Part shown: positions 41,798-51,677 of the stretch, piece after piece | Numbering within the stretch: the stretch's first letter is position 1 | Layout of the letters: each line of letters begins with the position of its first letter | IMG/VR virus record: IMGVR_UViG_3300032245_001860 | Coordinates: 124,001-188,000 of that record | DNA length: 64,000 bases | Source: a virus | Direction: 5' to 3' (one strand) | The notes under the pieces: generated by a model | The model's input: only the letters and a program-made list of their open reading frames with translations | Told to the model about the DNA's origin: nothing | Databases searched by the model: none | Position numbers and translations under genes: made by a program

Positions 41798-42571
41798 CTA
41801 AACTCTACGGAATGAGCCCTTTTCTCCATCGGAATCCATTGCTTCCAAATCGATAGCTTCTGCAATAGGAGCTTCATCTATTCCAGCATAATCAAAATCA
41901 CCACCAGCAATATATCCATCTCTATTTATATTTGTCATTTGCATTTTTTGTACTGCTGTACCATTAGCATTTTCACTTGATGTTGCTACATATGCCTGTG
42001 CTTTTCTTGTAGTTCCTGACACTGATGAATTTGCATCCATATTTTTTTGCATATTGATCATTCTTCCAACTAAATTTGGATCTTTCTGAACTTGATCTGC
42101 AAAATCTTCTACTGACAAATCATCTCCTCTTAGTTGAGCTTGTTGCTGAGCAATATCTAAAGCCATTGCATATGACAATGAATCATTTGCATACCCTGCA
42201 GTGCTTATAGTCCCATCTGGGTTATAAGCCTTTTCAGCATCGATTGTCTCTGCTTGAAGTTGCTTTCCATCTACTTCAACATCTTGAAGCCTTAGATTAT
42301 TTTGTTGTTTAAGTAGCTCTTTCTTTTCTCGTATAGCTTGCCTTTCTTCAATTTGATCAAACTGATCTAATGTAATTTTTTTAAGCAAACCCATACGCAA
42401 AGATTGTCTAAGATCTTTGGAGTTTTTCACATGAGCTGGATCCATCCATGTAAGATCAATTGCTTGCAGTGGAGCAAAATTTAGCTTAATATCACTTACA
42501 TAGTGAGGACCAAGAGTTACATTTTGCACTACGAAGGATTCTGGTTCGTTAGATTCTGGAGTATTACTCAT
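41798..42571 (-). CDS. hypothetical virion protein, 257 aa
   Basis: Unrecognised. N-terminal beta segment 'VVQNVTLGPHYVSDIKLNFAPLQAIDL', then a long helical region with Gln/Lys repeats (residues 55-175), and an acidic C-terminus (DLEAMDSDGEKGSF). The start overlaps the FmdB-like gene by 8 nt, implying coupling. The N-terminal segment resembles a capsid or collar-contacting strand; this is weak. Confidence 0.5.
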   Translation of the reverse strand: MSNTPESNEPESFVVQNVTLGPHYVSDIKLNFAPLQAIDLTWMDPAHVKNSKDLRQSLRMGLLKKITLDQFDQIEERQAIREKKELLKQQNNLRLQDVEVDGKQLQAETIDAEKAYNPDGTISTAGYANDSLSYAMALDIAQQQAQLRGDDLSVEDFADQVQKDPNLVGRMINMQKNMDANSSVSGTTRKAQAYVATSSENANGTAVQKMQMTNINRDGYIAGGDFDYAGIDEAPIAEAIDLEAMDSDGEKGSFRRV

Positions 42572-42920
42572 ATTTTTTTACCTTTTTGTCTACTGGTAAA
42601 GATGTGATACCATCAAGTCCTTCTTTACCTGTCCATAACTCATTAGTATTAGCTTCTCTACTATCTGGATCATAAGATTTTTTTCTTACATCTCTCTGAT
42701 CTTTCACATAATCAGCCATATCTTTTCTATTTTTATTAGAACCGAATTTCTTTTCATTTGCAGTTAATCCGTGAAGAACACTAACATCTGAGAATTTTCT
42801 AATCGCAAATCCATTTCCACATGGGCAAGGGATTTCTGATTTATATTCACTAAAAGAAAGTCTGACTGTGTAAGTTTTTTCAACTTCATCACAGTTGCAA
42901 ATGTATTCATAGCGTGGCAT
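42564..42920 (-). CDS. FmdB-like zinc ribbon protein
   Basis: 118 aa. The N-terminus 'MPRYEYICN' with a Cys, then 'CPCGNG', matches the FmdB/CxxC_CxxC_SSSS zinc ribbon family (MP-x-Y-x-Y-x-C ... C-P-x-C). The remaining 75 residues are highly charged and unassigned. Phages often carry such ribbons near structural genes; function is unknown. It is the first gene of the minus-strand operon and is divergent from another small zinc ribbon gene at 42986. Confidence 0.7.
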   Translation of the reverse strand: MPRYEYICNCDEVEKTYTVRLSFSEYKSEIPCPCGNGFAIRKFSDVSVLHGLTANEKKFGSNKNRKDMADYVKDQRDVRKKSYDPDSREANTNELWTGKEGLDGITSLPVDKKVKKYE

Positions 42921-42985
42921 TTTGAAGCTAACCTTAAAGGTATTTGTACAATAATTTATGAAATTGTTTTCATAAGGAGATTATT
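42921..42985. promoter_or_regulatory. divergent intergenic region between the two late operons
   Basis: 65 nt separate the minus-strand neck/tail operon from the plus-strand tail operon. The region contains AAGG before the minus start, AAGGAG before the plus start, TACAAT (42947-42952) and the inverted segment TATGAAA/TTTTCATA. Promoters for both directions must lie here or in the flanking genes. No clear -35 is seen. Confidence 0.35.
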
Positions 42986-43168
42986 ATGTCATCAGAAAAT
43001 TTGTCAGATGCAGCCACAACTCACCAAATGTATTGCGTAAAATGCAGAACAATGGTAACTATCACTGCTCCTAAAAAAGTTGTCATGAAGTCAAGCAGAC
43101 ATGCATTGCAAGGTAAATGTCCTCATTGTTCCATTTCAACCTACAAAATCATTGCCAAAACAGAGTAA
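42986..43168 (+). CDS. small zinc ribbon protein (DUF5679-like)
   Basis: 60 aa with AAGGAG upstream. The sequence 'YCVKCRTMV', a basic Met/Ser/Arg segment and 'QGKCPHCSIS' fit the DUF5679 pattern (YCVKC ... G-x-C-P-x-C-G-T), a treble-clef-like zinc ribbon. It is translationally close (3 nt) to the 1119-aa gene. Function is unknown. Confidence 0.75.
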   Translation: MSSENLSDAATTHQMYCVKCRTMVTITAPKKVVMKSSRHALQGKCPHCSISTYKIIAKTE

Positions 43169-43171
43169 ATC

Positions 43172-46100
43172 ATGTTTCAAAAAATTTCAGCACCTAAAAA
43201 ATTTAAAGATTTTTTCAAGAGAAATCCGTCACCTCCTGCACCTGGTGATGTAGATACTCCTCCAACAAAGACTCCTAAAGAAAAAGATCCAGTTGCTTCA
43301 GGAGCTGCTGGAGCTGCAACGGGGGCAGCTGTAAGTGCTGTTTCAGATTTAGCCAATAAACTAATGAGTTCTAAAAACCCTGCTGATGTTTTTATTGGAA
43401 AGGTTATGGACAATGCTAAAAGACAAGGAGAAAATGCTGAACAACTACAGATAGAACTTGGAGAAAGAGAAGTTCTAATTTCTCAACTTTTAATAAGCAT
43501 TCCAGAACCTTTATTGGCTAAATATTTTGATGAGTTTCTTTTTCAAAAAGATATACCTTGGACTGCTACAAGAGAGTTTATGCAGAAAGCAATTAATGCA
43601 GAAAAACAAGGTTCTTCTGCCCGTGATGTTTTAGATTTTGCTTTGGTATTTTATGATAAAAGAAGAAATTATGGCAATACCCTATATATCATAGACACAG
43701 CATTAGATCTTCAGCCCAGTATGAGAAATGTAAACATTTTTCAGTATTTAAAAGAAAGTTTACAAGGGATTAGAAAGACTGGATTAAATTTCTTATTATT
43801 AGGCCCTGAAAATCTTGATAATGCTATTGTTCTTAATAAACTTATGGGAATGGTTTTAGCAAGAGGTTCTGAAGACATAGAAGCTTTACGAAGAGAATAT
43901 CAAAAAAGCAAAGATCAACTTCAAAGAAAAAGAGAAGTTGCAGACAGATTTAGAGGCATTTATGACATTATGATGTCAATGGAATTCCAAAGTGCATTAA
44001 AAAGAAATGTCCAATTTGTTACTGAGCAATTTGCACTTTCTGCTAATGATCCTGAAGTACAATCTTTTGCAAGAATTCTTTATGATATAAAATTGGGACA
44101 ACAATTTAGAAGTGAAATTTTTGCATCTTTAGAAGGTAGACAAACAGCTGAAAAATCTCCAGGATTGGCTGAACAAAATGCAAGACCTTCGACAAGAACC
44201 ACTTCTACAAATCTTAAATTTGTCAAAGCTCAAGTAGCACAAACAAAACTAAATCCTGAGTTTGTTAAGAATTTTACTAACTATATTATAAGACTTCAAC
44301 AGGGTGCATCCGGTTTGCTAATGAAGTGTGAAAACCCGAAACCAAATGAAAAACAGTTAGCCGATGAAGTTAAAGGTCTTATTAGTAGTGCAAATATTAA
44401 TTTTACAGATGCAATCAGATTGTTAAAAAGTCAAAACATTAATTTCAAAGATGTTTATGATTTATATTATGCTGCTATGAAAAAGTTTAGTACTGTTGAC
44501 TCAATTCAAAAGCAATATGCAAGTACTACTACTGCCAAAACTGACGCTACTAACTTTAGATTTGCACAAAATCCTGTAAATACACCTCCAGGTGTAGCTG
44601 TAAATGTTACAGGAGATAGCTCAGGAGCAGGAGGCGGAAACGGAAAATTTCTTTCTGATGAAGCTGCAAAAGTAGCTAATACAATTTTCAAAGGTACAGC
44701 AGCAGGAGTAGGAGTTATTGCTTTTACTGCTTTTGGAGATCTTAAGACTGCATTAGCTGCTGGAACTGCTCTTTATTTGCAACAAAAAAATGAAAATGCT
44801 CTTAAAATTGCTAAAGAAGCTGGTATTGAACCACCTGTAGATGAAACTCCACAATATGTTTTAGAAGATGCCGCAGAAGCACTTAAAGCTTTGGGTGCCA
44901 ATGATCTGCAGCAAAAAGAATTTCTTGCTAATGATCAATTTATATCACAAGTTGAAGCTACTGTCAATGCTATGGAAAGACGATTAGTATTAGTTATAGA
45001 TGCTCAGGTCAAGACTGCAGACAGTAATGTTGAAACTCCTTTAGAAAGTCCAGAAAAAGTCGATAAACTTTACAGAGATTTTATGGCTTACCTAAGACAA
45101 GCTAATCAGTACTGTTCAAGACAAATAGACTTAGTAAACTTTATTACTAAAAATTCAAAAAATCCAACAGTAAAAATGAAGCTTGGTTCAATTAATCAAT
45201 ATCAAGCTAAGGTTGGAGAAAAAGTAGAAACAGTTAGATCTAAAATATCTGAATATGCTTCTTTGACCGAAATTATATCTAATGTTCAAAGCCAAAAGTT
45301 TTTATTGGTGAAAATCAAAGAACTTATGCCTCAGTTAGAAAAATATCTTTCAACTGGTTTATCTGTAGCAGATGTACTTGGTTCAGAAGGTGGAGTGCTT
45401 GATAAAATTAAGCAATATATAGATTTAGAAAAAGACAGCTATTTTAAACTTTTCAAAAAATGGCAAGATTTAGTAGCTAAATTTCCAAATCTTAATTTTA
45501 ACGCAGCAAATGCTCCTGAAACATTAGAAGGACAATCTCAAGTAAATGTGCCTACTTCTGTTGCTCCAACAACAACAGTTTCAGAAGGAGTATCTGTTCA
45601 AGGAACAAATACGAGTGAAGGTGGAGATTTAGTAGGTTACCAAAGATCTGCAAGTCTTCAGTTTTCTAATTTGATGTTTGAAAAAAATGTAAAGGTTGCA
45701 GCAGTCGATCCACAACAACAAGCAAAATATAATTATTATATTAACAGAATGAAAGATCCAAATATAAACTTGCAATCTTTAGTAAGAGCTTTAGACAGTG
45801 ACGCAACATTCACAGATGCTGGTTTGAAATTGTTAGCAAGAAATGCTATATTGCAAAAATCAGTAAGTCAATTTGGTGCTTCTTTAACTCAAAGACCAGC
45901 ATATGAAGGAAGTTACACAAATGATCAAGGGCAGCCTGTAGCACCTCCAAATCAGCAAACAACCCAGCCTGTTGGACAAACTGTCAATCAACCAGCTACT
46001 CCACCTCAAGGAGCAGCAGGAGTGGGTTCAACCACACCTGGAAGAGAACTTTCTACTCCTGCAGAACTAAGCTTATACACAGATGTGAAAAATGCTTATA

Positions 46101-46531
46101 AAGATATTGAAATAGAAACAAAGAACTACGGAATTTTACCAAGTGCTGACACTCTTGATTATGATCCAAAAAGAATGATTGCAAGCATGAGAGCACAGTT
46201 GCAAAAAGTATTTGAGAAAATTCAGGGCATGCAAACTATATATTATAAATTATTACAAAATCCTCAAGATTTTGGAGGCATCATACCAGCATTGAGAACT
46301 AATTCTGCAAATAAATTTTTAAAATTAGCAAAGTTTGAAAAAGTTGAAAACTTAAATCAAGAATCTAAAGAAGTAGAATCTGACCAAAGATTTAGAGACT
46401 ATTGGGATAAAGAATTAGGTTATGGTCCATGGGGTACTACTGTGGATGAAAAACCTGAACATTCTGATAAAACTTATGAAGAAGAAAAAAAACTTCATCC
46501 TCAAAGAACTTCTAAATTTAAGAAAATCTAA
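43172..46531 (+). CDS. long helical virion protein, tape-measure or ejection candidate
   Basis: 1119 aa, largely helical with long Gln/Lys/Glu stretches. A hydrophobic Ala/Gly segment (about residues 508-540, 'GTAAGVGVIAFTAFGDLKTALAAGTALY') could cross or perturb a membrane. N-terminal residues 20-60 are Pro/Ala-rich. Short K/R-x-A sites (VKVAA near 850, LKLAK near 1051) and a C-terminal DYWDKELGYG block, shared with the 335-aa protein at 1597, are notable. Size and composition fit a tape-measure or internal ejected protein, but no tape-measure repeat is evident. Confidence 0.5.
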   Translation: MFQKISAPKKFKDFFKRNPSPPAPGDVDTPPTKTPKEKDPVASGAAGAATGAAVSAVSDLANKLMSSKNPADVFIGKVMDNAKRQGENAEQLQIELGEREVLISQLLISIPEPLLAKYFDEFLFQKDIPWTATREFMQKAINAEKQGSSARDVLDFALVFYDKRRNYGNTLYIIDTALDLQPSMRNVNIFQYLKESLQGIRKTGLNFLLLGPENLDNAIVLNKLMGMVLARGSEDIEALRREYQKSKDQLQRKREVADRFRGIYDIMMSMEFQSALKRNVQFVTEQFALSANDPEVQSFARILYDIKLGQQFRSEIFASLEGRQTAEKSPGLAEQNARPSTRTTSTNLKFVKAQVAQTKLNPEFVKNFTNYIIRLQQGASGLLMKCENPKPNEKQLADEVKGLISSANINFTDAIRLLKSQNINFKDVYDLYYAAMKKFSTVDSIQKQYASTTTAKTDATNFRFAQNPVNTPPGVAVNVTGDSSGAGGGNGKFLSDEAAKVANTIFKGTAAGVGVIAFTAFGDLKTALAAGTALYLQQKNENALKIAKEAGIEPPVDETPQYVLEDAAEALKALGANDLQQKEFLANDQFISQVEATVNAMERRLVLVIDAQVKTADSNVETPLESPEKVDKLYRDFMAYLRQANQYCSRQIDLVNFITKNSKNPTVKMKLGSINQYQAKVGEKVETVRSKISEYASLTEIISNVQSQKFLLVKIKELMPQLEKYLSTGLSVADVLGSEGGVLDKIKQYIDLEKDSYFKLFKKWQDLVAKFPNLNFNAANAPETLEGQSQVNVPTSVAPTTTVSEGVSVQGTNTSEGGDLVGYQRSASLQFSNLMFEKNVKVAAVDPQQQAKYNYYINRMKDPNINLQSLVRALDSDATFTDAGLKLLARNAILQKSVSQFGASLTQRPAYEGSYTNDQGQPVAPPNQQTTQPVGQTVNQPATPPQGAAGVGSTTPGRELSTPAELSLYTDVKNAYKDIEIETKNYGILPSADTLDYDPKRMIASMRAQLQKVFEKIQGMQTIYYKLLQNPQDFGGIIPALRTNSANKFLKLAKFEKVENLNQESKEVESDQRFRDYWDKELGYGPWGTTVDEKPEHSDKTYEEEKKLHPQRTSKFKKI

Positions 46532-46552
46532 TGATTTAGTATAATTATTTAC

Positions 46553-47509
46553 ATGGAAGATAAAAGCATCAGTTTTTTGAGATATGTAAAAGTAGCTCAA
46601 GAATCAGATGCTTTTTTTGAGTCTGAGCAATTTTGTCCATTTATTCAAGTTCAACTATCTACTTCTCACTCAACTATTCCATTAGAAGCAAATTTCTATA
46701 CTGCTGGAAATACAAATAATCCTGAAGACTATACTTTGCCAGATATTAGTGATACAGTTTCTCCTAAAAAACTTATCAGATTGAATGCTTTCAATTCTAA
46801 TTTGAATGACAAGATTACAACTTATGAATTTGAAAATGATAAAGAAGTTGTTCAAGAAGAAATATTTGAACCTTTTGTAAATGAAGAAGCCAAGAGACTT
46901 TTAGCTTTTATGAGAAATAGACCAAAGCAAAAGTCTAAAAACATTAACACACATTTATCATTGGGCTCTTCAAATTATAGTGAACATATTTTTGAAATTA
47001 GGTCCAGGAATTTTGAAGAGAAAAAAAGTGAATTTTCTTATGAAGAAAATGAAACTGTTACATTAAGCAATGGCACAAAAGTTACTTCAAGATCTAAAAA
47101 ACCAACAGTAAATAAAGTCGATAATGTTACTAATGTAAATAACACTCAAGAAATAAATAATAAAATTGAAAATCAAAGGATAGAATATAAGTCTAACAAT
47201 ATTAGCTATGACTTATATAATCAAAGTTTTCCAACAAATATAGATTTTACTAACAATTTTAATACAACTAATATAGTTCAAGATATAAAAACAGAAATTA
47301 TTCAAGAAGTGAATTCAAGTATAACAAAGCTTGAGAATACTTTTGTTAATCAATCAGTCACAAGAAATGAAATAACACAAGTTGAGAATAATATAATCAA
47401 AGTTATTGAAGAAAAAATAGTTGAAAGAGATTCAAGATTATTAGAAAAAATTGAAGAAAAAACAAAGAAGGATTTGAAATCTTTTAGTAGAGATTTTCTA
47501 AACAGCTAA
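46553..47509 (+). CDS. coiled-coil late protein, 318 aa
   Basis: Begins with an element 'LRYVKVAQESDAF' similar to the short K-x-A-[QS] sites elsewhere. Residues 180-320 are Asn-rich and then predicted coiled coil (IKTEIIQEVNSSITKLE ... VIEEKIVERDSRLLEKIEEK). The family is unrecognised. There is no Shine-Dalgarno; TATAAT (46540-46545) sits 7 nt before the ATG, like the arrangements at 6562 and 16705. The stop is 1 nt before the 1388-aa gene. Trimeric coiled coils are common in fibre chaperones and fibres. Confidence 0.55.
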   Translation: MEDKSISFLRYVKVAQESDAFFESEQFCPFIQVQLSTSHSTIPLEANFYTAGNTNNPEDYTLPDISDTVSPKKLIRLNAFNSNLNDKITTYEFENDKEVVQEEIFEPFVNEEAKRLLAFMRNRPKQKSKNINTHLSLGSSNYSEHIFEIRSRNFEEKKSEFSYEENETVTLSNGTKVTSRSKKPTVNKVDNVTNVNNTQEINNKIENQRIEYKSNNISYDLYNQSFPTNIDFTNNFNTTNIVQDIKTEIIQEVNSSITKLENTFVNQSVTRNEITQVENNIIKVIEEKIVERDSRLLEKIEEKTKKDLKSFSRDFLNS

Positions 47510-47510
47510 A

Positions 47511-50500
47511 ATGCCAAAGAACTTACTTAATGATAGAGATATTGATGAATTTTATGTCAATATACAACCTTCACAACTTCAATTTCATTATGTTGATTAT
47601 CACTATACAACAAGAATAGGTGCAGCATATACAAGACCAGCTTATATCCCTGCAGGTTTGGCTCCAAGTTATGTTTTGCCTACTACAATTGATTGTATTG
47701 GACACTGGAATAATGCTGGATTCCAAAGTAGTGTTTATGTTGTAAAAACTGAACTTACATCTACAGCTCTATTGACACAATATTTGGGATATGTACCTTT
47801 CAATAATCACACAGTAGCCATGTATGATTATTTCATGACTGTTCAACTTAATACAGGATTTGGCGCTGCAACAAATAGAGTTTACACTTTACCGCTTCAT
47901 AGAGGATTTTCAGCTCACCAAAGAACAGTTGGAGCAGCTCAGGTATGGGTTGGTGATTATTTAACTACAGTAGCTGCTCCAGCTCCAGGTGTATATGAAA
48001 AAGTTATATCTTTAGGGATTGAATTTATATATAGAGCAGTTAGAACAGACAATATTTATTCTGATACAAAATATGTAACAGTTGATAATACTCAAATTCC
48101 TCCGAAAAAATATTTAGATATTTATGAATCAATAAATCCTCCTGTTTTATTGTCTTTCACAGTAAATGTTGTAAGTGGTAATGCCACTAATACATTTGGA
48201 ACTATCAATTTCATAGGATCAATTGCACAGTTACCTCCAAATTTTGTTGTTCAAGGTCTTATAAACTTTAGCAGAGTGACAGGGAGACACTCTATAGGAT
48301 TTACATATACAGGGCCAGCTACACAAATAGATAGAGCTACATACACTCTTGGATTCAGATTCAGATTTACTGGTGAAGATTTTAGAGCATACAACACTGC
48401 TTTAGCTCTTTGGAACTATGATACAAGAACAACAGGATGGGATTATTCGAATGGAGGTAGGTCTTTAAGAGGCTTACTCAATCTTAATAATGCTGGGTTT
48501 GACAACTTCTTACTTCAAAATAAAAGCACTTTAAGAAGTGCATTTGTTTCTGCAAATACAGCTACAACAATAAGTTTTGCGAGAACATCAGTATCAGCAA
48601 CAGATAATAGATCTTTGCCTTTTATAGACTTCAATATAACAGGAAGATTTTCAAGAGGATACGCTGAATTAACAGATGCAACTGGTCTTGCTGGAATGAA
48701 TTTAACATTTCCAAAAATAGTTAGAGTAATTCCGCAACTCAAAATTTTTGACAAAGATCATATTTACACAAATGATAATATTTATTATGCAATAAAGTCT
48801 CCACAAGGAAATACAAATCTTGATCAAGTGCCTTCTTTGTGGAATGCGTCTCAAACATTATCTTTTACTAATTTTGACTCAAGAGCTTTTGTAACTCAAG
48901 CTACAAGATCTTTAGCAAACTATCTTGCAGCTGGTACTTCTGTTCAAGTATTTAATAAAGCCACTCAAAATAATTACTTAGGTAAACAGCTTTTAACAAT
49001 AGATCTTGACGCTCGTGTGGGTGGAGCAAAGTTAGGAGCAGCATTAAACACAAGAGATTCTAATACTGATGCAGCAGTATACATGAGGGGACAGATGATC
49101 CCAGCAATGACTTACAATAGAAGAACAGCTCTTGACTTGACATCAATTTTCAATGTTGTAAATTTACTTAACAAGCCAACTAATAGCATAACAGGCATTT
49201 ACTTAAATGCATATCGTTATCTTAGATTTACTGTAAATGCAGCTCCAGGGCTTGTAAATCTTACTCATCCATACAGACTGACAATTTGGGAATCTGCAGC
49301 AGATAAAATTATTGAAAAATATTGGAATGGAACAATCACTTTTCCAGGTAGAACTTCTGTCACAGTTACCATTGATTTACTGTTTCCAAATTATCCAGGT
49401 TTAGAGATAGATACTCAAGATGATCCATATCCAAGATCCAGAAATATTATTGACGCAAATGAAAAAGTCAATAATGTTTATTATGGGTGCAATAGAGTAC
49501 TAAGAATAGACTTAAATTCTAATGGTAATGTTTTTGATCCTAATGCTTTTAGTTGTCAGGCTTTGATAATACCTACAGCAACAAATGCAGATATTTTAAA
49601 TTTCATTCCTTCATCTGGTACAGACATAAATCTCAAAGAAATAGAAGTTCCGACTATTTTAAATAATGTAACAACTTCAACTTATGGAAGAAGATTTTTA
49701 TTGATGAGGCATGACAATAAACCTGAAGAAGAGACTGACATTGTTTACAATTCTGTTGGTGGTGTTTTAACAAAGAATAACCTTACAGTTTTAGATTTTG
49801 TAAATAGACTCAACTCATTGCATAATGGACTGAATTGCACTTCACTCAATAACACGTTACCAGCTGTGAATTTACAAGGTTTTCATTGGAATATTAGCTC
49901 TACTGCAATAAAAGACAATACTTCAATAACAGTAGGTTATAACACCACTGCGACCATAAATGCTTCTGAAATTTATCAAGGTGTATATTTAGATTTTCCA
50001 CCTTTTATTCAAGATTTTAACAATCATGCAATAGCTGACACTTGGTTAAACCAAGTCAATCCTTTGAGAAGATTAGAAACTGATACTGTCCATATGGAAA
50101 TTAGAGCTTATTGCAATCTAAGAGGCTATGCTTATGGTTCCGAAAGTGATGCAAATAACCTTCCTTTGACTGGTGCAAATAAATTGTCTAATGGAGAAGT
50201 TGTTGTTTCTGGAGGAGGAGTTGATAAATCTTCTACTTCTATAACTGCAAGTTCTGGAACTATACTAAATGGATTTTATACTACAGGCAGACCTCATGTT
50301 TATCCACCCTACGATTATTTGACTGCTCAAAATAATTCAGTTTCAATTAGAATAGGAGCTGCACAAGTTGGCAATTTTTCTACTTTCGCTAAATTTTTGC
50401 CAGCAAAAGCTACAAGAGTTTCATTTGGTTTTGTTCAACCATATATAACAAATCCTTATATATCTTTGGCATCAGGATATAATTATGTTTCAGCTAATGA

Positions 50501-51677
50501 AATATTAACAAAAAATCAAATAGCTGTATGTCTTGGTCAAACTTACAATTCTTTATCGCCATATATTGCTCCAAGCTCTGCCACTGCTGCAAGATTAAAT
50601 GCTGATGGTCTTTTAAGAATATTATTAATAAATTCTTATGATAATCAATCTTATGATTTAGTTCCCATTTCGAATTCTGCTTCTTTAATAAAAAATGGAT
50701 TCAACCCTAACTTAATAATAAAAAATACAAGCAATGATTTGACAAGCAATTTATTTACTGAGTCTTACTACAATGGAAATGTTTCAAACTCTATAGCTTT
50801 CAATAATCCATCTTTACTTGACGAAAACTCTTGGTATTATTATGATGACCCTCAGTATATTATGTCAAAATGCTTTGCTTTTACTGACAACAATAGTTAT
50901 TCATCATCTCCTTATCACAATGATTTATATTGTTTAGGTACATTAAGAAATACACTATTTTTGCAAAAAACATCATTTGATAGAATATTACAAATTAGTT
51001 CAGCAGCACAATATAATCAAACCCCTAATGTTCCTGAACAAGTTTATTTAATAGATGGTGCTAACTATACTGGGACCGAATTTACTGGAGTAATAACTTC
51101 TAATACTAATTCTGGAATTGTAAACAAGCCTGGATCTCTTGTTCAAATTGATGACAACATATTGTTAGCATTTTATAATCTATCAGCTGACTTAACAAAT
51201 ATTTATTGTAGGTTGATTGAATATGGAGTTACTTCAGCAAGAATAACTTTAGTAAATTCTGCAACTGTTTCTTCAAATATCTTGACTGCACTTTCAAATG
51301 TATCGGCTATTTTTGATCCAGTTTTCAATGTTGTAAGGTTTGTGTTTATGACATCTTTGACAGTGGCTGGAACAAATTATAATAATATAGTTTATTCTGA
51401 AGCTCCCTATGTTGAAGGAACAATTTCTGCACCAACTACATTCCATCATATAGCTGGAAATTTTACAAATGGTCAATTTATAGCAAATAATGTTTTTTAT
51501 ACGGCTACAAACAATGATAATCAAGTTTTGCCTTATCAAAAACCTGGCATAGTTGTTTACAATAATTCTGACCAAAAAGGGCAAGTTGGAATATTTTATG
51601 TAAATAACAGTGGGGCTTTATGCTCAACAAGTATTATTCCCTTTGTAAGCACTGATCCAAAAATAGAGTACAAATAA
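47511..51677 (+). CDS. giant beta-rich tail structural protein, 1388 aa
   Basis: No named family recognised. Asn/Thr/Tyr-rich beta domains span the length. The last 250 residues (LVQIDDNILLAFYNLSADLTNIYCRLIEYG, VFNVVRFVFMTS, PGIVVYNNSDQKGQVGIFYVNNSG) resemble blades of a beta-propeller or sialidase-like domain, suggesting a ligand-binding tip. The first residues are acidic. Its stop overlaps the next start as TAATG. Confidence 0.5.
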   Translation: MPKNLLNDRDIDEFYVNIQPSQLQFHYVDYHYTTRIGAAYTRPAYIPAGLAPSYVLPTTIDCIGHWNNAGFQSSVYVVKTELTSTALLTQYLGYVPFNNHTVAMYDYFMTVQLNTGFGAATNRVYTLPLHRGFSAHQRTVGAAQVWVGDYLTTVAAPAPGVYEKVISLGIEFIYRAVRTDNIYSDTKYVTVDNTQIPPKKYLDIYESINPPVLLSFTVNVVSGNATNTFGTINFIGSIAQLPPNFVVQGLINFSRVTGRHSIGFTYTGPATQIDRATYTLGFRFRFTGEDFRAYNTALALWNYDTRTTGWDYSNGGRSLRGLLNLNNAGFDNFLLQNKSTLRSAFVSANTATTISFARTSVSATDNRSLPFIDFNITGRFSRGYAELTDATGLAGMNLTFPKIVRVIPQLKIFDKDHIYTNDNIYYAIKSPQGNTNLDQVPSLWNASQTLSFTNFDSRAFVTQATRSLANYLAAGTSVQVFNKATQNNYLGKQLLTIDLDARVGGAKLGAALNTRDSNTDAAVYMRGQMIPAMTYNRRTALDLTSIFNVVNLLNKPTNSITGIYLNAYRYLRFTVNAAPGLVNLTHPYRLTIWESAADKIIEKYWNGTITFPGRTSVTVTIDLLFPNYPGLEIDTQDDPYPRSRNIIDANEKVNNVYYGCNRVLRIDLNSNGNVFDPNAFSCQALIIPTATNADILNFIPSSGTDINLKEIEVPTILNNVTTSTYGRRFLLMRHDNKPEEETDIVYNSVGGVLTKNNLTVLDFVNRLNSLHNGLNCTSLNNTLPAVNLQGFHWNISSTAIKDNTSITVGYNTTATINASEIYQGVYLDFPPFIQDFNNHAIADTWLNQVNPLRRLETDTVHMEIRAYCNLRGYAYGSESDANNLPLTGANKLSNGEVVVSGGGVDKSSTSITASSGTILNGFYTTGRPHVYPPYDYLTAQNNSVSIRIGAAQVGNFSTFAKFLPAKATRVSFGFVQPYITNPYISLASGYNYVSANEILTKNQIAVCLGQTYNSLSPYIAPSSATAARLNADGLLRILLINSYDNQSYDLVPISNSASLIKNGFNPNLIIKNTSNDLTSNLFTESYYNGNVSNSIAFNNPSLLDENSWYYYDDPQYIMSKCFAFTDNNSYSSSPYHNDLYCLGTLRNTLFLQKTSFDRILQISSAAQYNQTPNVPEQVYLIDGANYTGTEFTGVITSNTNSGIVNKPGSLVQIDDNILLAFYNLSADLTNIYCRLIEYGVTSARITLVNSATVSSNILTALSNVSAIFDPVFNVVRFVFMTSLTVAGTNYNNIVYSEAPYVEGTISAPTTFHHIAGNFTNGQFIANNVFYTATNNDNQVLPYQKPGIVVYNNSDQKGQVGIFYVNNSGALCSTSIIPFVSTDPKIEYK

